Source of the DNA: BACL27 sp947488385
GTDB taxonomy: Bacteria > Actinomycetota > Acidimicrobiia > Acidimicrobiales > Ilumatobacteraceae
Assembly (NCBI GenBank): GCA_964203655.1
Contig: CAXNMJ010000007.1
Span: forward strand, 51,378 to 115,377
DNA length: 64,000 nucleotides
Direction: 5' to 3'
A program made the position numbers and the translations under genes. The stretch's first letter is position 1. Each line of letters opens with the position of its first letter. Under the pieces are notes generated by a model that saw only the letters and a program-made list of their open reading frames with translations, searched no databases and was not told the DNA's origin. Of the stretch, positions 18,155 through 26,389 are shown piece after piece.

Positions 18155-18943
18155 CTATTTAGTTACTCGCCTTAAAAACTCAAGCAATGGCGGATTAACC
18201 AACTGCGCGTGGGTCAAGTTTGATGCATGTGCAGCACCTTCAATCGTCACGACCTTGCCCGCACCGACTAGTCCGGCCCGCAAAGCCTCGGCGCGGTCCA
18301 TCGAAATCGCAGTGTCGGCAGTGCCATGAATAATGATCGCCGGGCATTTGATCTCACCAAGACGGTTGGTGATGTCATCGCGGTTGAGCAAACAATTCGC
18401 CGTCGCCTTGATGGCTTCAGTTGTGTAGTCCTGCCATTTAGCGATCCGCTTTGCATTTTCGATCGGCTCAGCGATGATGATGTTGGCAATGATGGCAGTC
18501 AAATCTGGTACTGGCCCATTTTGCACCCAAGTGTCAACCATCATTCGATATCCAGCCAAAGTTTCTTCGTTGTCATTGTCGGCTGCCGTGTCAATCAGCA
18601 CGAGAGCAGCAACTCGCTCTGGCGCAGTCAGCGCGGCGCGCAAAGTCAAAAATCCGCCCTGCGACATTCCGCCAATCACGCACTTTTTAATTCCGAGATG
18701 ATCCATCAGCCCGAGACAGTCGCGCGCTGAATCCCAATAGGTAAATTCTTTGCCGTCCCATTTGGTTTGCCCGAATCCACGCTCGTCCCAAGTGATCACG
18801 CGAAACTCAGGTGAAAGAGCCGCAACTTGTGGGTCAAACATTGTTTGATCCATCAAAAAGCCGTGCGCCAAAATCACTACTGGCCCGTTACCGCCAGAGT
18901 CGGTGTAAAAAATTTCCTGAGAGTTGACTTTTGCAAACGCCAT
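18155..18943 (-). CDS. Alpha/beta hydrolase
   Basis: 262-residue alpha/beta-hydrolase fold protein. The oxyanion region is ILAHGFLMDQTMF, the nucleophile elbow is GGMSQGG (Ser), the acid is probably Asp in IIHGTADTAIS, and the catalytic His is in EGAAHASNLTH. It resembles 3-oxoadipate enol-lactonase/haloperoxidase-like hydrolases, but the substrate is unknown. The ATG at 18943 is preferred over one four codons upstream. Confidence 0.85.
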   Translation of the reverse strand: MAFAKVNSQEIFYTDSGGNGPVVILAHGFLMDQTMFDPQVAALSPEFRVITWDERGFGQTKWDGKEFTYWDSARDCLGLMDHLGIKKCVIGGMSQGGFLTLRAALTAPERVAALVLIDTAADNDNEETLAGYRMMVDTWVQNGPVPDLTAIIANIIIAEPIENAKRIAKWQDYTTEAIKATANCLLNRDDITNRLGEIKCPAIIIHGTADTAISMDRAEALRAGLVGAGKVVTIEGAAHASNLTHAQLVNPPLLEFLRRVTK

Positions 18944-19020
18944 AATTGCCCCCAATACTCGTTTCAGCTAAACGCTACTTCGCAGGGCGAGCCGCCCAAT
19001 TATCGCAAGTCAGTTACGAA

Positions 19021-20004
19021 TTATTGGCGTGTAAATGGCGAAACACCAGAAACAGCACCGCTGCCACCAGTCAATACGTCGACGCCGGTATCTGTAACTA
19101 AAACGGTGTGTTCAAACTGCGCTGTGCGTTTGCCGTCGGCAGTCACTGCAGTCCATTCGTCGTCCCACATTTTGTGTTGCCAAGTGCCGAGCGTGATCAT
19201 CGGCTCAATTGTGAAAGTCATTCCGGGTCGCATCACCACAGAATTGCGCGCGTCGTAATAGTGCAGAACTTGAATGTCGCTATGAAACTGTTCGCCAATG
19301 CCGTGACCAACAAATGCTCGTACCACACCAAGTTTGTGCAGTTTTGCGTGGTCTTCAATCGCCCGACCAATATCACTCAACGGCCGACCAGATTTCACGG
19401 CTTCAATTCCGCGCCAAATACATTCTTCGGTTACTTTGATCAACTCACGACTCTCGTTGTCGATCTCACCAACTGCAAAAGTTGCATTCGTGTCACCGTG
19501 CACGCCACCGATATAGCAAGTCACATCAAGGTTGATGATGTCGCCGTCTTCAAGTTTGCGCGAGTCAGGTATGCCGTGACAAATCACTTCGTTCACCGAC
19601 GTACAAACACTTTTCGGGTATCCCGAATAATTCAACGGACTCGGATACGAATTGCGCGCGATACACAACTCGTGCACATATGCATCGATTTCATCTGTCG
19701 TCACACCGGGCTTCACTGCTTGTCCGGCAAGGCGCAAAACTTCAGCGGCGATCGCGCCTGCGTGTCGCATTCGTTCAATTATTTCTGGCGACTTCACCGC
19801 CGACTCGTTCCATCTGGTTACTTCACCTGTTTCGGCATACGGTGGGCGAGCAATGCTGGCTGGCACACTGCGTCGCGGGCTCACAACTCCTGGTTGCACA
19901 CGGCCTTCTAAACCTTTGTGGCAGCGCTTATATTTGCGACCACTGCCACACCAGCACAGGTCGTTCGCCGATGGCAGCACGGTGGGTTGAGTCACAATGT
20001 TCAT
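19021..20004 (-). CDS. map: Methionine aminopeptidase type I with N-terminal SEC-C zinc motif
   Basis: Removes the initiator methionine from new proteins. Residues 17-29 (CWCGSGRKYKRCH) form a SEC-C zinc motif, thought to help contact the ribosome or SecA. The peptidase domain carries the metal ligands in NLDVTCYIGGVHGDTNATF, VGHGIGEQFH, FTIEPM and QFEHTVLVT. 327 residues, longer than minimal MetAP because of the added motif. Confidence 0.93.
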   Translation of the reverse strand: MNIVTQPTVLPSANDLCWCGSGRKYKRCHKGLEGRVQPGVVSPRRSVPASIARPPYAETGEVTRWNESAVKSPEIIERMRHAGAIAAEVLRLAGQAVKPGVTTDEIDAYVHELCIARNSYPSPLNYSGYPKSVCTSVNEVICHGIPDSRKLEDGDIINLDVTCYIGGVHGDTNATFAVGEIDNESRELIKVTEECIWRGIEAVKSGRPLSDIGRAIEDHAKLHKLGVVRAFVGHGIGEQFHSDIQVLHYYDARNSVVMRPGMTFTIEPMITLGTWQHKMWDDEWTAVTADGKRTAQFEHTVLVTDTGVDVLTGGSGAVSGVSPFTRQ

Positions 20005-20082
20005 CGCAAGATCGTCGATTTTTTTAAATGTTTGATGTTCAAATTCTACCGTTAGTCAATCTTGCCGATCGCCAGTCGTTCG

Positions 20083-20994
20083 TCACCCAAAAGTACTGTG
20101 CAAAAACTTGATTGCCGCGCCCATTGCTTGGGCATATGGCTCTGTGCCGCGATACCCCAAGCCAAAGTGGCCACCCGTGATTTCGGTCAATTGTTTAGGT
20201 GCGTCGATCAAATCAAAACATCGTCGGTTTGTCGCTAGTTCGCACAATGGCACTTCGTCGTCTTTGGCGATCACAAACAGTGTCGGCACTTTCAGATATT
20301 TCGCTGGCAGTCTTTGTTCGTTGAATTGTGCTTCAAGTTTGCGCTGCAAGATAAATACTTGATTCGACCAGTCACTGGGGTATTTCTTTCGCATCCGTGT
20401 CACATAACTAACTGCAGCACCGCCCTCTACAACGACTGGCCCTTCGCCTTCGTGCAGTCTGCACATTCGCACCGCTAGTTCACGGGCAGGCACAGTCGAC
20501 AAGTCGAGACTTAACCAGTTCTGTCGCACCCATTCGAATTTTTCAGGGCTCTCGTCAAATTTTGTGGCGCTATTGCCACAGACGGGTGTGAAAGCAATCA
20601 GTGCTCGCACCCGATCGTCGAGCACAGCAATAAATTGCGCCACGAGCGAAGTTGCACTTTCGCCCCATACGGCGATTTTTTGTTTATCAATGCCACGTTG
20701 TGATGCAACGAAATTTATTGCATCGCGATAGCCGCGAATCTGCAATAAATTGTCAAACCCATATCGCGGCGTGCCGTCACTTTCACCAAAGTTACGGTGG
20801 TCAAACACCAACACGGCAAAACCCGCTTGCGCGAAGTCAGTCACAAAGTCTTCTAACCAGGCAGCCAAGACCGAAAACCCGTGCGCCATGATTACGACCG
20901 GCACATCAGCGGACACATTGCTGGGTCGATACAACCGCCCGCGCAAAACAGCGCCCTCAGATGCGAACTCAATCTTCTCGTAATTCGTTGGCAC
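20083..20994 (-). CDS. Alpha/beta hydrolase (serine peptidase/dienelactone-hydrolase-like)
   Basis: 303 residues with VVIMAHGFSVLAAWLEDFV, VLVFDHRNFGESDGTPR and nucleophile GES in KIAVWGESATSLV. An acid lies in FVIAKDDEVPLCE and the His in EITGGHFGLGY. Such proteins include esterases and S9-type acyl peptidases; the substrate is not identifiable. It stands alone on the minus strand, divergent from the Tad operon across 191 bases. Confidence 0.8.
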   Translation of the reverse strand: MPTNYEKIEFASEGAVLRGRLYRPSNVSADVPVVIMAHGFSVLAAWLEDFVTDFAQAGFAVLVFDHRNFGESDGTPRYGFDNLLQIRGYRDAINFVASQRGIDKQKIAVWGESATSLVAQFIAVLDDRVRALIAFTPVCGNSATKFDESPEKFEWVRQNWLSLDLSTVPARELAVRMCRLHEGEGPVVVEGGAAVSYVTRMRKKYPSDWSNQVFILQRKLEAQFNEQRLPAKYLKVPTLFVIAKDDEVPLCELATNRRCFDLIDAPKQLTEITGGHFGLGYRGTEPYAQAMGAAIKFLHSTFG

Positions 20995-21185
20995 GGGCTA
21001 CCTCATCTGTTTTAGTTATCTCAACGCTACTCGCGCCGAAAATTCATTAACTACGCGACTGTAATTCATGTGCTTCAGCAAAATCTTGTGAAAACTTTTG
21101 GGCAAAGTTTGGCGTGAAATCTAAATCTCCGTTGAACTTGCCCAAACTACACATACTTGCCAACTAGATAGCGAAAGGTACCAAC

Positions 21186-21896
21186 GTGGCGGATCAGGCC
21201 GTTGTTGAAAACCTCACACGAAATCGCGCTCGCGCGATGCAAGATCGTGCTGAGACGACCCAAAACGAGCGCGCTGCTAAACGGCATTGGCGCATTCCAG
21301 AACTTGCAGTTGGGCTGGTTTTGATGTTGGGAGGCGCACTTGGTTCGATTCTTTTGTCGCGTTCAGGCGACTCAATTGTCGTAATTGTTGGCAGTGCCCG
21401 CGATATTGAGCGGGGTTCCAAATTAGAAATTCAAGATCTTGTCGCAATTGAAACCCCAAAGTCGCTATCGGGTTCGTTTATTTCTCAATCTCAGACTGAG
21501 TTTTTGCTCGGTCAAACACTGTTGGTTGACGTTGAGGCCTCAACACCCCTGACACTGGCAATGTTGAGCAGTCAACAGCAATTGTCGGCAACCGAAGCGC
21601 TGACAAGTGCAGCAGTTCAATTTGGAAACTACCCAGCAGATCTTGCAGTCGGCGATCAAGTTCGTGTCATCACACTTCCAGATATTGCCTTGAGCCAAAT
21701 CTCTCAAGCGTCAATGTTCGATCAGGTTGTCACGATTTGGTCTTTCAAAAAAGCCAGCGATAGTAACGACTCTGCGTTGGTCACATTTCGCAGTTCGCTG
21801 AATCTCTCAATGGCGGTTGCCCAAGCTGGCGAAGTGCACATTGTGCGTGTGGCAAGTTCATCTAATGTCTCGACCTCTGCTGGATCAGACAACTGA
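21186..21896 (+). CDS. SAF-domain protein, CpaB/RcpC-like, of the Tad pilus
   Basis: A GTG start follows GCGAAAGGT. One membrane helix (about 40-61) is followed by an extracytoplasmic SAF domain: SARDIERGSKLEIQDLVAIE and LLGQTLLVDVEASTPLTLAML. In Tad systems CpaB-like proteins sit outside the membrane in the pilus assembly. First gene of the pilus operon; the stop overlaps the next start (TGATG). Confidence 0.75.
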   Translation: MADQAVVENLTRNRARAMQDRAETTQNERAAKRHWRIPELAVGLVLMLGGALGSILLSRSGDSIVVIVGSARDIERGSKLEIQDLVAIETPKSLSGSFISQSQTEFLLGQTLLVDVEASTPLTLAMLSSQQQLSATEALTSAAVQFGNYPADLAVGDQVRVITLPDIALSQISQASMFDQVVTIWSFKKASDSNDSALVTFRSSLNLSMAVAQAGEVHIVRVASSSNVSTSAGSDN

Positions 21897-23212
21897 TGAC
21901 AGTTCTTGATTCACCGCCGCGCACAGTTATTGATCGACAGTTGGTCAATGCTCTTGCGTTGCGACTTGGTGATCTATTGACTGACGAGCGACTTGACCGC
22001 CGAGCCCGCAACCTAAAAGATCCGACTCACGACGAAGAACACAATTTTGCCCGCACGGCTGTGCACGCAGAACTTTTGCGCTTAGCCGCAGTGCGTAGAT
22101 CAGAGGGTAAGTCAGTACTAACAGTTTTTGACGAAGCGGCAATTTCATCTGCAGCGATCGCTCAAGTTCTTGGTCTAGGACGACTGCAGATATTGCTTGA
22201 AGACGATGAGATTAGTGACATTCACGTTCGTGGCAACTCATCTGTGTGGGTGAAACTGCGCAACGGTGTGCGCGAAACACGAGATCCGATTGTTGAAACA
22301 GATGATGAATTAATTGAACTTGTGCGCCGCGCGGCGACTCGGCTCTCACGCCAAGAACGAAGGTTTGACGCCGGCACACCTGAGCTGAATATGCAGTTAC
22401 CCGATGGCTCTCGACTTTTTGCAACTATGGAAGTCTCACTTCGACCGAGTTTGATTATTCGTCGGCATCGCTTTGAGATTTCAAGTCTTGGAGAGTTGCA
22501 CTTACGTGGTCTGCTAACCGAAGAATTGCATGATTTTCTCGCGGCGGCAGTGCGTGCGAGGCGAAACTTCGTTATCGCCGGCGGTACGGGCTCTGGTAAA
22601 ACAACTTTGCTTCGTGCTTTGATCAACGAGGTTCCTCCGACCGAACGAATCGTCACTATTGAAGACGCATATGAACTTGGTCTTGATCACTTTGAGCATC
22701 TTCATCCAGACCATGATGCGCTTCAGTCTCGACCCGCGAACATTGAAGGCCAGGGTGAAATAACTCTTGCCGATCTGACTCGTATGGCGTTGCGCATGGA
22801 CCCAGATCGTGTGATTGTGGGCGAGGTTCGTGGTGCCGAAGCATTTCCAATGTTGTTGGCCATGAGCCAGGGCAACAACGGTTCGATGTGCACGATGCAT
22901 GCCGATTCAACCCGGTCGGTATTCCCAAAACTCGCTGCATACGTTTCAATGGCTTCAACTGGTTTACCAATTGAGACGGTGAACTTGCTACTTGCCAGCG
23001 CTTTACACTTTGTGATTTATATCAGTAACGCCAACAGCTTGCGGCAGGTCGCATCTGTTCGTGAAGTCGTTGACTCTGATGGGTCAAACATCATTTCAAA
23101 CGAAATCTTCACCGAAAACTCAGACGGCGAGTTAGTCCGTGCGTTTCCACTTCGTGAATCAACTCGCGAGCTTCTCGCCAAGTTTGGCTATGACGATCGC
23201 AGTGTTTCATGA
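21896..23212 (+). CDS. tadA: Tad/Flp pilus assembly ATPase (CpaF/TadA)
   Basis: Secretion-type ATPase that powers pilin polymerisation. Walker A is GGTGSGKTT (229-237), followed by IVTIEDAYELGL, the His box FEHLHPDHDAL and Walker B MDPDRVIVGEVRG. GNNGSMCTMHADS is the usual CpaF end motif. 438 residues. ATGA overlap with tadB. Confidence 0.93.
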   Translation: MTVLDSPPRTVIDRQLVNALALRLGDLLTDERLDRRARNLKDPTHDEEHNFARTAVHAELLRLAAVRRSEGKSVLTVFDEAAISSAAIAQVLGLGRLQILLEDDEISDIHVRGNSSVWVKLRNGVRETRDPIVETDDELIELVRRAATRLSRQERRFDAGTPELNMQLPDGSRLFATMEVSLRPSLIIRRHRFEISSLGELHLRGLLTEELHDFLAAAVRARRNFVIAGGTGSGKTTLLRALINEVPPTERIVTIEDAYELGLDHFEHLHPDHDALQSRPANIEGQGEITLADLTRMALRMDPDRVIVGEVRGAEAFPMLLAMSQGNNGSMCTMHADSTRSVFPKLAAYVSMASTGLPIETVNLLLASALHFVIYISNANSLRQVASVREVVDSDGSNIISNEIFTENSDGELVRAFPLRESTRELLAKFGYDDRSVS

Positions 23213-24063
23213 TCTCAACATTCGCGTTGGCCTGTTGTGGTGCGGCGTTTGGTCTGGGCATCTTTGCCACGTATTCAATCTTCAAGACGACGAAATTTTC
23301 AAATTCAAAGAATCGTTTTAGTTTCGCCGAAATAAAAGTCAAGTTTTTAAAATCACTTAATTATCTTGGTGGTCCAGTCGTTGCGATTTTGGTCTTTTTG
23401 ATCACGAATTGGCTGATTGTTTCGGTGGTGCTTGGCCTTGTTGTCATTGCAGTACCTGCCCTCAAGTCAAAGCAACGGCTTCGCCGCGACGAAAGGGGCC
23501 TCGCCGACGCAATTGCTACTTGGACCGAACAGCTCCGCGATACTTTGGCTGGCGCCCACGGTCTTGAACAGGCGATTGTCGCCACATCAGTGCATGCTCC
23601 ACTCGCAATCTCTAGTGCCGTAAGTCGTTTGAGTGCACAAATTCAGTACGGCAAATTAAGTGATGGCTTGCGGAGGTTTGCTGAAGATGTAGACCATCCG
23701 ATCAGCGACTTTGTCGCAGCCGCACTAATTACCGCTACCGAATACCAAGCTCGAGATCTGGCCCAGTTACTGGGCCATCTCGCACAATGTGCACGCGAAG
23801 AAGGGCGAATGCGAACCCGAATCTGGGTTGGGCGAGCACGAACTCGAAGTTCCGTTCGGATCATTTCGTTTGTTGTAGTTGGTTTCGTCAGTGCTTTAGT
23901 TGTTTTCAATCGCGATTATTTGAATGTTTATTCATCGTTTGAGGGCCAAGTCATTTTGAGCGGCATTTTTGTTTTGTTTGGTTGTTCGTTGATCATGCTC
24001 GACCAGTTTTCGCGCATCGCTGCACCTCAGAGGTTTATTCGTCGACGAGAAGTAAACAATTGA
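23209..24063 (+). CDS. tadB: Tad pilus assembly inner-membrane protein TadB
   Basis: Type II secretion F-type membrane platform protein. Helices lie at the N-terminus, at about 45-85 and at the C-terminus (RIISFVVVGFVSALVVF, GQVILSGIFVLFGCSLIML). The cytoplasmic T2SSF region reads LADAIATWTEQLRDTLAGAHGLEQAI, shortened here to its ends LADAIATW and GLEQAI. 284 residues; coupled on both sides (ATGA, TGATG). Confidence 0.87.
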   Translation: MISTFALACCGAAFGLGIFATYSIFKTTKFSNSKNRFSFAEIKVKFLKSLNYLGGPVVAILVFLITNWLIVSVVLGLVVIAVPALKSKQRLRRDERGLADAIATWTEQLRDTLAGAHGLEQAIVATSVHAPLAISSAVSRLSAQIQYGKLSDGLRRFAEDVDHPISDFVAAALITATEYQARDLAQLLGHLAQCAREEGRMRTRIWVGRARTRSSVRIISFVVVGFVSALVVFNRDYLNVYSSFEGQVILSGIFVLFGCSLIMLDQFSRIAAPQRFIRRREVNN

Positions 24064-24884
24064 TGATTGTCCTGTTGGTAGTTTGCGGGGCCTTTGTTGG
24101 TCTGGGTGTCTTTGTAATTGTTCGTCCCGGTTTGTTTGCGCAACAGGTATTACGTTTTCGCGGTCAGCTCGAACACGGCATGATCTGGCTCGTTCGCCGT
24201 GCACAGATTCAGCATCGCGCTGATTTAGCAATCGTTGGTTACTTGGCCACTGACATGGTCACAAGAAAACTTACAACCATGTTTATTGCGAGTGTCGCAG
24301 CATTCGGATTGATCATCCTGCTCAACTTAATTTCAGTGCATGTCTCGTTAATTCTTTCGATAACAATTTTCATTAGTTGTGCCGCAGTGGGTTTCTTTTG
24401 GCCTGACAGTCAAGTGCGAGCAAAAGCCAAGACGCGACGGCAAGATTTTCTACACGCATTTTCCAGTTATCTAGACCTTGTCAATGTTTTGTTGGCCGGT
24501 GGAGCAGGCACGGAAACCGCCTTGATTGCAGCGGCCGAAGCCGGGGACGGCTGGTCATTTGCCGAGATTCGCAGCGCGTTGACCCGAGCGCGAAGCTCGC
24601 GTCGGTCTCCATGGGTTGAACTTGCAACGCTTGGCACGACTTACAACATTGCCGAACTAGCAGAGGTCGCAGGCAGTGTTCAACTTGCTGGGGAACATGG
24701 GGCACGCATCCGGCTTTCCCTTTCGGCTCGCGCCGATTCACTACGCAACCGGCACATGGGCGAAATTGAGGCCGAAGCACAAAGCGCAACCGAACGTATG
24801 GGCATACCGATGGTGCTCTTATTTATCGCGTTTATCGCTTTGATCGGATATCCCGCCGTAAATCTCGTCGTGAGCAGTTTTTGA
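24063..24884 (+). CDS. tadC: Tad pilus assembly inner-membrane protein TadC
   Basis: Second platform protein. Start at the ATG overlapping the tadB stop; a longer frame from 23982 runs inside tadB and is unlikely. Helices occur at 1-20, about 73-115 and at the C-terminus (MGIPMVLLFIAFIALIGYP). The cytoplasmic part has FLHAFSSYLDLVNVLLAGGA, the T2SSF signature. 273 residues. Confidence 0.87.
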   Translation: MIVLLVVCGAFVGLGVFVIVRPGLFAQQVLRFRGQLEHGMIWLVRRAQIQHRADLAIVGYLATDMVTRKLTTMFIASVAAFGLIILLNLISVHVSLILSITIFISCAAVGFFWPDSQVRAKAKTRRQDFLHAFSSYLDLVNVLLAGGAGTETALIAAAEAGDGWSFAEIRSALTRARSSRRSPWVELATLGTTYNIAELAEVAGSVQLAGEHGARIRLSLSARADSLRNRHMGEIEAEAQSATERMGIPMVLLFIAFIALIGYPAVNLVVSSF

Positions 24885-24948
24885 AATGCCGATTGATATG
24901 GAAATTCACACAGTAATAAACAAATAAACCAAAAAAGCAGGAGGAAAT

Positions 24949-25143
24949 ATGACACCCATGAAAGACACTTGGCAGTATTACTGGATTCGGTTCACCGCAT
25001 CCGCGCAAAAAGACAGTGAGCGTGGCGAAGTCAGCGCAACAACCGTTGTCATGGCTGCAGCACTCATTGCGCTTGCCATTGCAGTCGGAGCAACGATTAC
25101 AAGTCGAGTAACCAGCAAAGCAAATTCGCTTGACCTGGGCTGA
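24949..25143 (+). CDS. Small Flp-like pilin candidate
   Basis: 64 residues: a polar N-terminus, then RGEVSATTVVMAAALIALAI followed by a short tail. The layout (short leader, Gly before the cut site, one hydrophobic helix) fits a Flp/type IVb prepilin, but the usual Glu-5 and Tyr are absent, so the call rests partly on position between tadC and the TadE-like genes. It has the strongest Shine-Dalgarno in the locus, AGGAGG at 24939-24944, as expected for an abundant structural subunit. Confidence 0.65.
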   Translation: MTPMKDTWQYYWIRFTASAQKDSERGEVSATTVVMAAALIALAIAVGATITSRVTSKANSLDLG

Positions 25144-25546
25144 CCCTGAAAAAGTAATGCAAAAAATCGACAGCACGGTTGAGCAAGGTGAGACAGTTGT
25201 GCAAGTTGTCATCGCTGTGCCAATCGTGCTGTCAATGCTTTTAATCGCAATTCAGGCGATGCTGTTTATGCATTCAGCACAAATTGCAACCTTGGCGGCA
25301 AGCAAAGGGGCAAGTGTGGCGGCGAATTCACAAGGCAACATTGTCCAAGCTTTAAACACGGCAACAATTACTGCAGCCGAACTTGGTGCCCAATTGATTG
25401 GCTCACCAACCGCAAAGATTTCAAATGGTTTCGCAACCGTTCAGGTTCGAGTTGCAGTTCCAAACGTTGCTCCATTTTTCCCAACCTCAGTTTTAAGACA
25501 GGGCGAAGAACCTCTCGAAAGTTTTGTACCAGAAGACGAGCGATGA
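25130..25546 (+). CDS. TadE-like pseudopilin
   Basis: About 130-138 residues with an N-terminal helix preceded by EQGETVVQVVIAVPIVLSML, the TadE-type pattern (Gly-Glu, then a hydrophobic stretch). A TTG at 25130 overlaps the pilin gene end; the ATG at 25157 is an equally good start and trims nine residues. The stop forms an ATGA overlap with the next TadE-like gene. Probably a minor pilin. Confidence 0.7.
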   Translation: MTWADPEKVMQKIDSTVEQGETVVQVVIAVPIVLSMLLIAIQAMLFMHSAQIATLAASKGASVAANSQGNIVQALNTATITAAELGAQLIGSPTAKISNGFATVQVRVAVPNVAPFFPTSVLRQGEEPLESFVPEDER

Positions 25547-25944
25547 AAACCCAATCTGGCTCTGTCACTGTCGAAATGGTGCTTCTTGCTCCGGTGTTGA
25601 TGTTGCTCATTTTGTTTGGGGTCTATGCCAGTCGTGCCTCTGAATCTTTGGTGCAAGTTCGCCATGCGGCCGACCAAGCCGCACGAAGTGCATCGAAGGT
25701 CAGCCGTGGGCGGGTTCAATCAGTGGCAAACGACGTCGCGAATCGAACATTAAACAACAGCGGCACATCTTGTAGCGACTTTGCAGTCAGCACAGCTGTC
25801 ATTGAGCAGGGCAGCAACTCGGCTGTCCGAGTCAAAGTTGAGTGCACAATTAAAACGCAAGGATTAGTACTTTTGGGTGTCTCAGAAAGACAAGTCAGCG
25901 CAACTTCAACTGAAGTTATCGATCGTTGGCGCGTAGAAACATGA
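25543..25944 (+). CDS. TadE-like pseudopilin
   Basis: 133 residues beginning MKTQSGSVTVEMVLLAPVLM, a clear TadE N-terminus with a Glu five residues into the hydrophobic helix. Two cysteines (C79 region and C102 region) could form a disulfide outside the membrane. Coupled to both neighbours by ATGA overlaps. Confidence 0.82.
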   Translation: MKTQSGSVTVEMVLLAPVLMLLILFGVYASRASESLVQVRHAADQAARSASKVSRGRVQSVANDVANRTLNNSGTSCSDFAVSTAVIEQGSNSAVRVKVECTIKTQGLVLLGVSERQVSATSTEVIDRWRVET

Positions 25945-26378
25945 GTTTGAAAAATACTTTCCTAGTAGCACGTGCAAGAGTGTTCAAGTCTTTGTTCGTT
26001 GCCGAAGACGGCGTTGTATCGGCTTTTGTAGTTGGCTTAATGATGACGTTTATTGTTTGTGCCGCCTTTGGAGTTGACGGTGGGCGATTAGTCGCTACAC
26101 GACTCGAACTCGCAGATCATGCTGAAAATGCCGCACGAATAGGGGCACAAGAGATCACTGATTTACGCAGTGGAAGCCCAAAGATTGATCAGAATCTTGC
26201 CCAAAGATCAAGCACAACTTATTTAGGAGATCAAGATTTAAACTTTTCAGTGAGCGTCAGTTCAAACTCGGTCACCGTCACTGCAATTCGTGAAGTTGAA
26301 ATGACTTTGCTGAAACTTTTTGGCGTACGTAACCACACAATTTCAGTTACCCGCACTGCCGAGCCACGCGACGAATAG
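25941..26378 (+). CDS. TadG-like pilus-associated protein
   Basis: 145 residues. EDGVVSAFVVGLMMTFIVCA followed by AFGVDGGRLVATRLELADHAENAARIGAQE matches the N-terminal TadG/TadE-like region (TM helix then helical spacer). It lacks the large vWA domain of full TadG. Start at the ATG overlapping the previous stop. Confidence 0.72.
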   Translation: MSLKNTFLVARARVFKSLFVAEDGVVSAFVVGLMMTFIVCAAFGVDGGRLVATRLELADHAENAARIGAQEITDLRSGSPKIDQNLAQRSSTTYLGDQDLNFSVSVSSNSVTVTAIREVEMTLLKLFGVRNHTISVTRTAEPRDE

Positions 26379-26389
26379 TAACGGGCCTT

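Noticed and set aside
19108..19911. Long open plus-strand frame opposite map
   Set aside because: It is antisense to a clear methionine aminopeptidase, has no family motif and low-complexity Cys/Arg/His content typical of a shadow frame.
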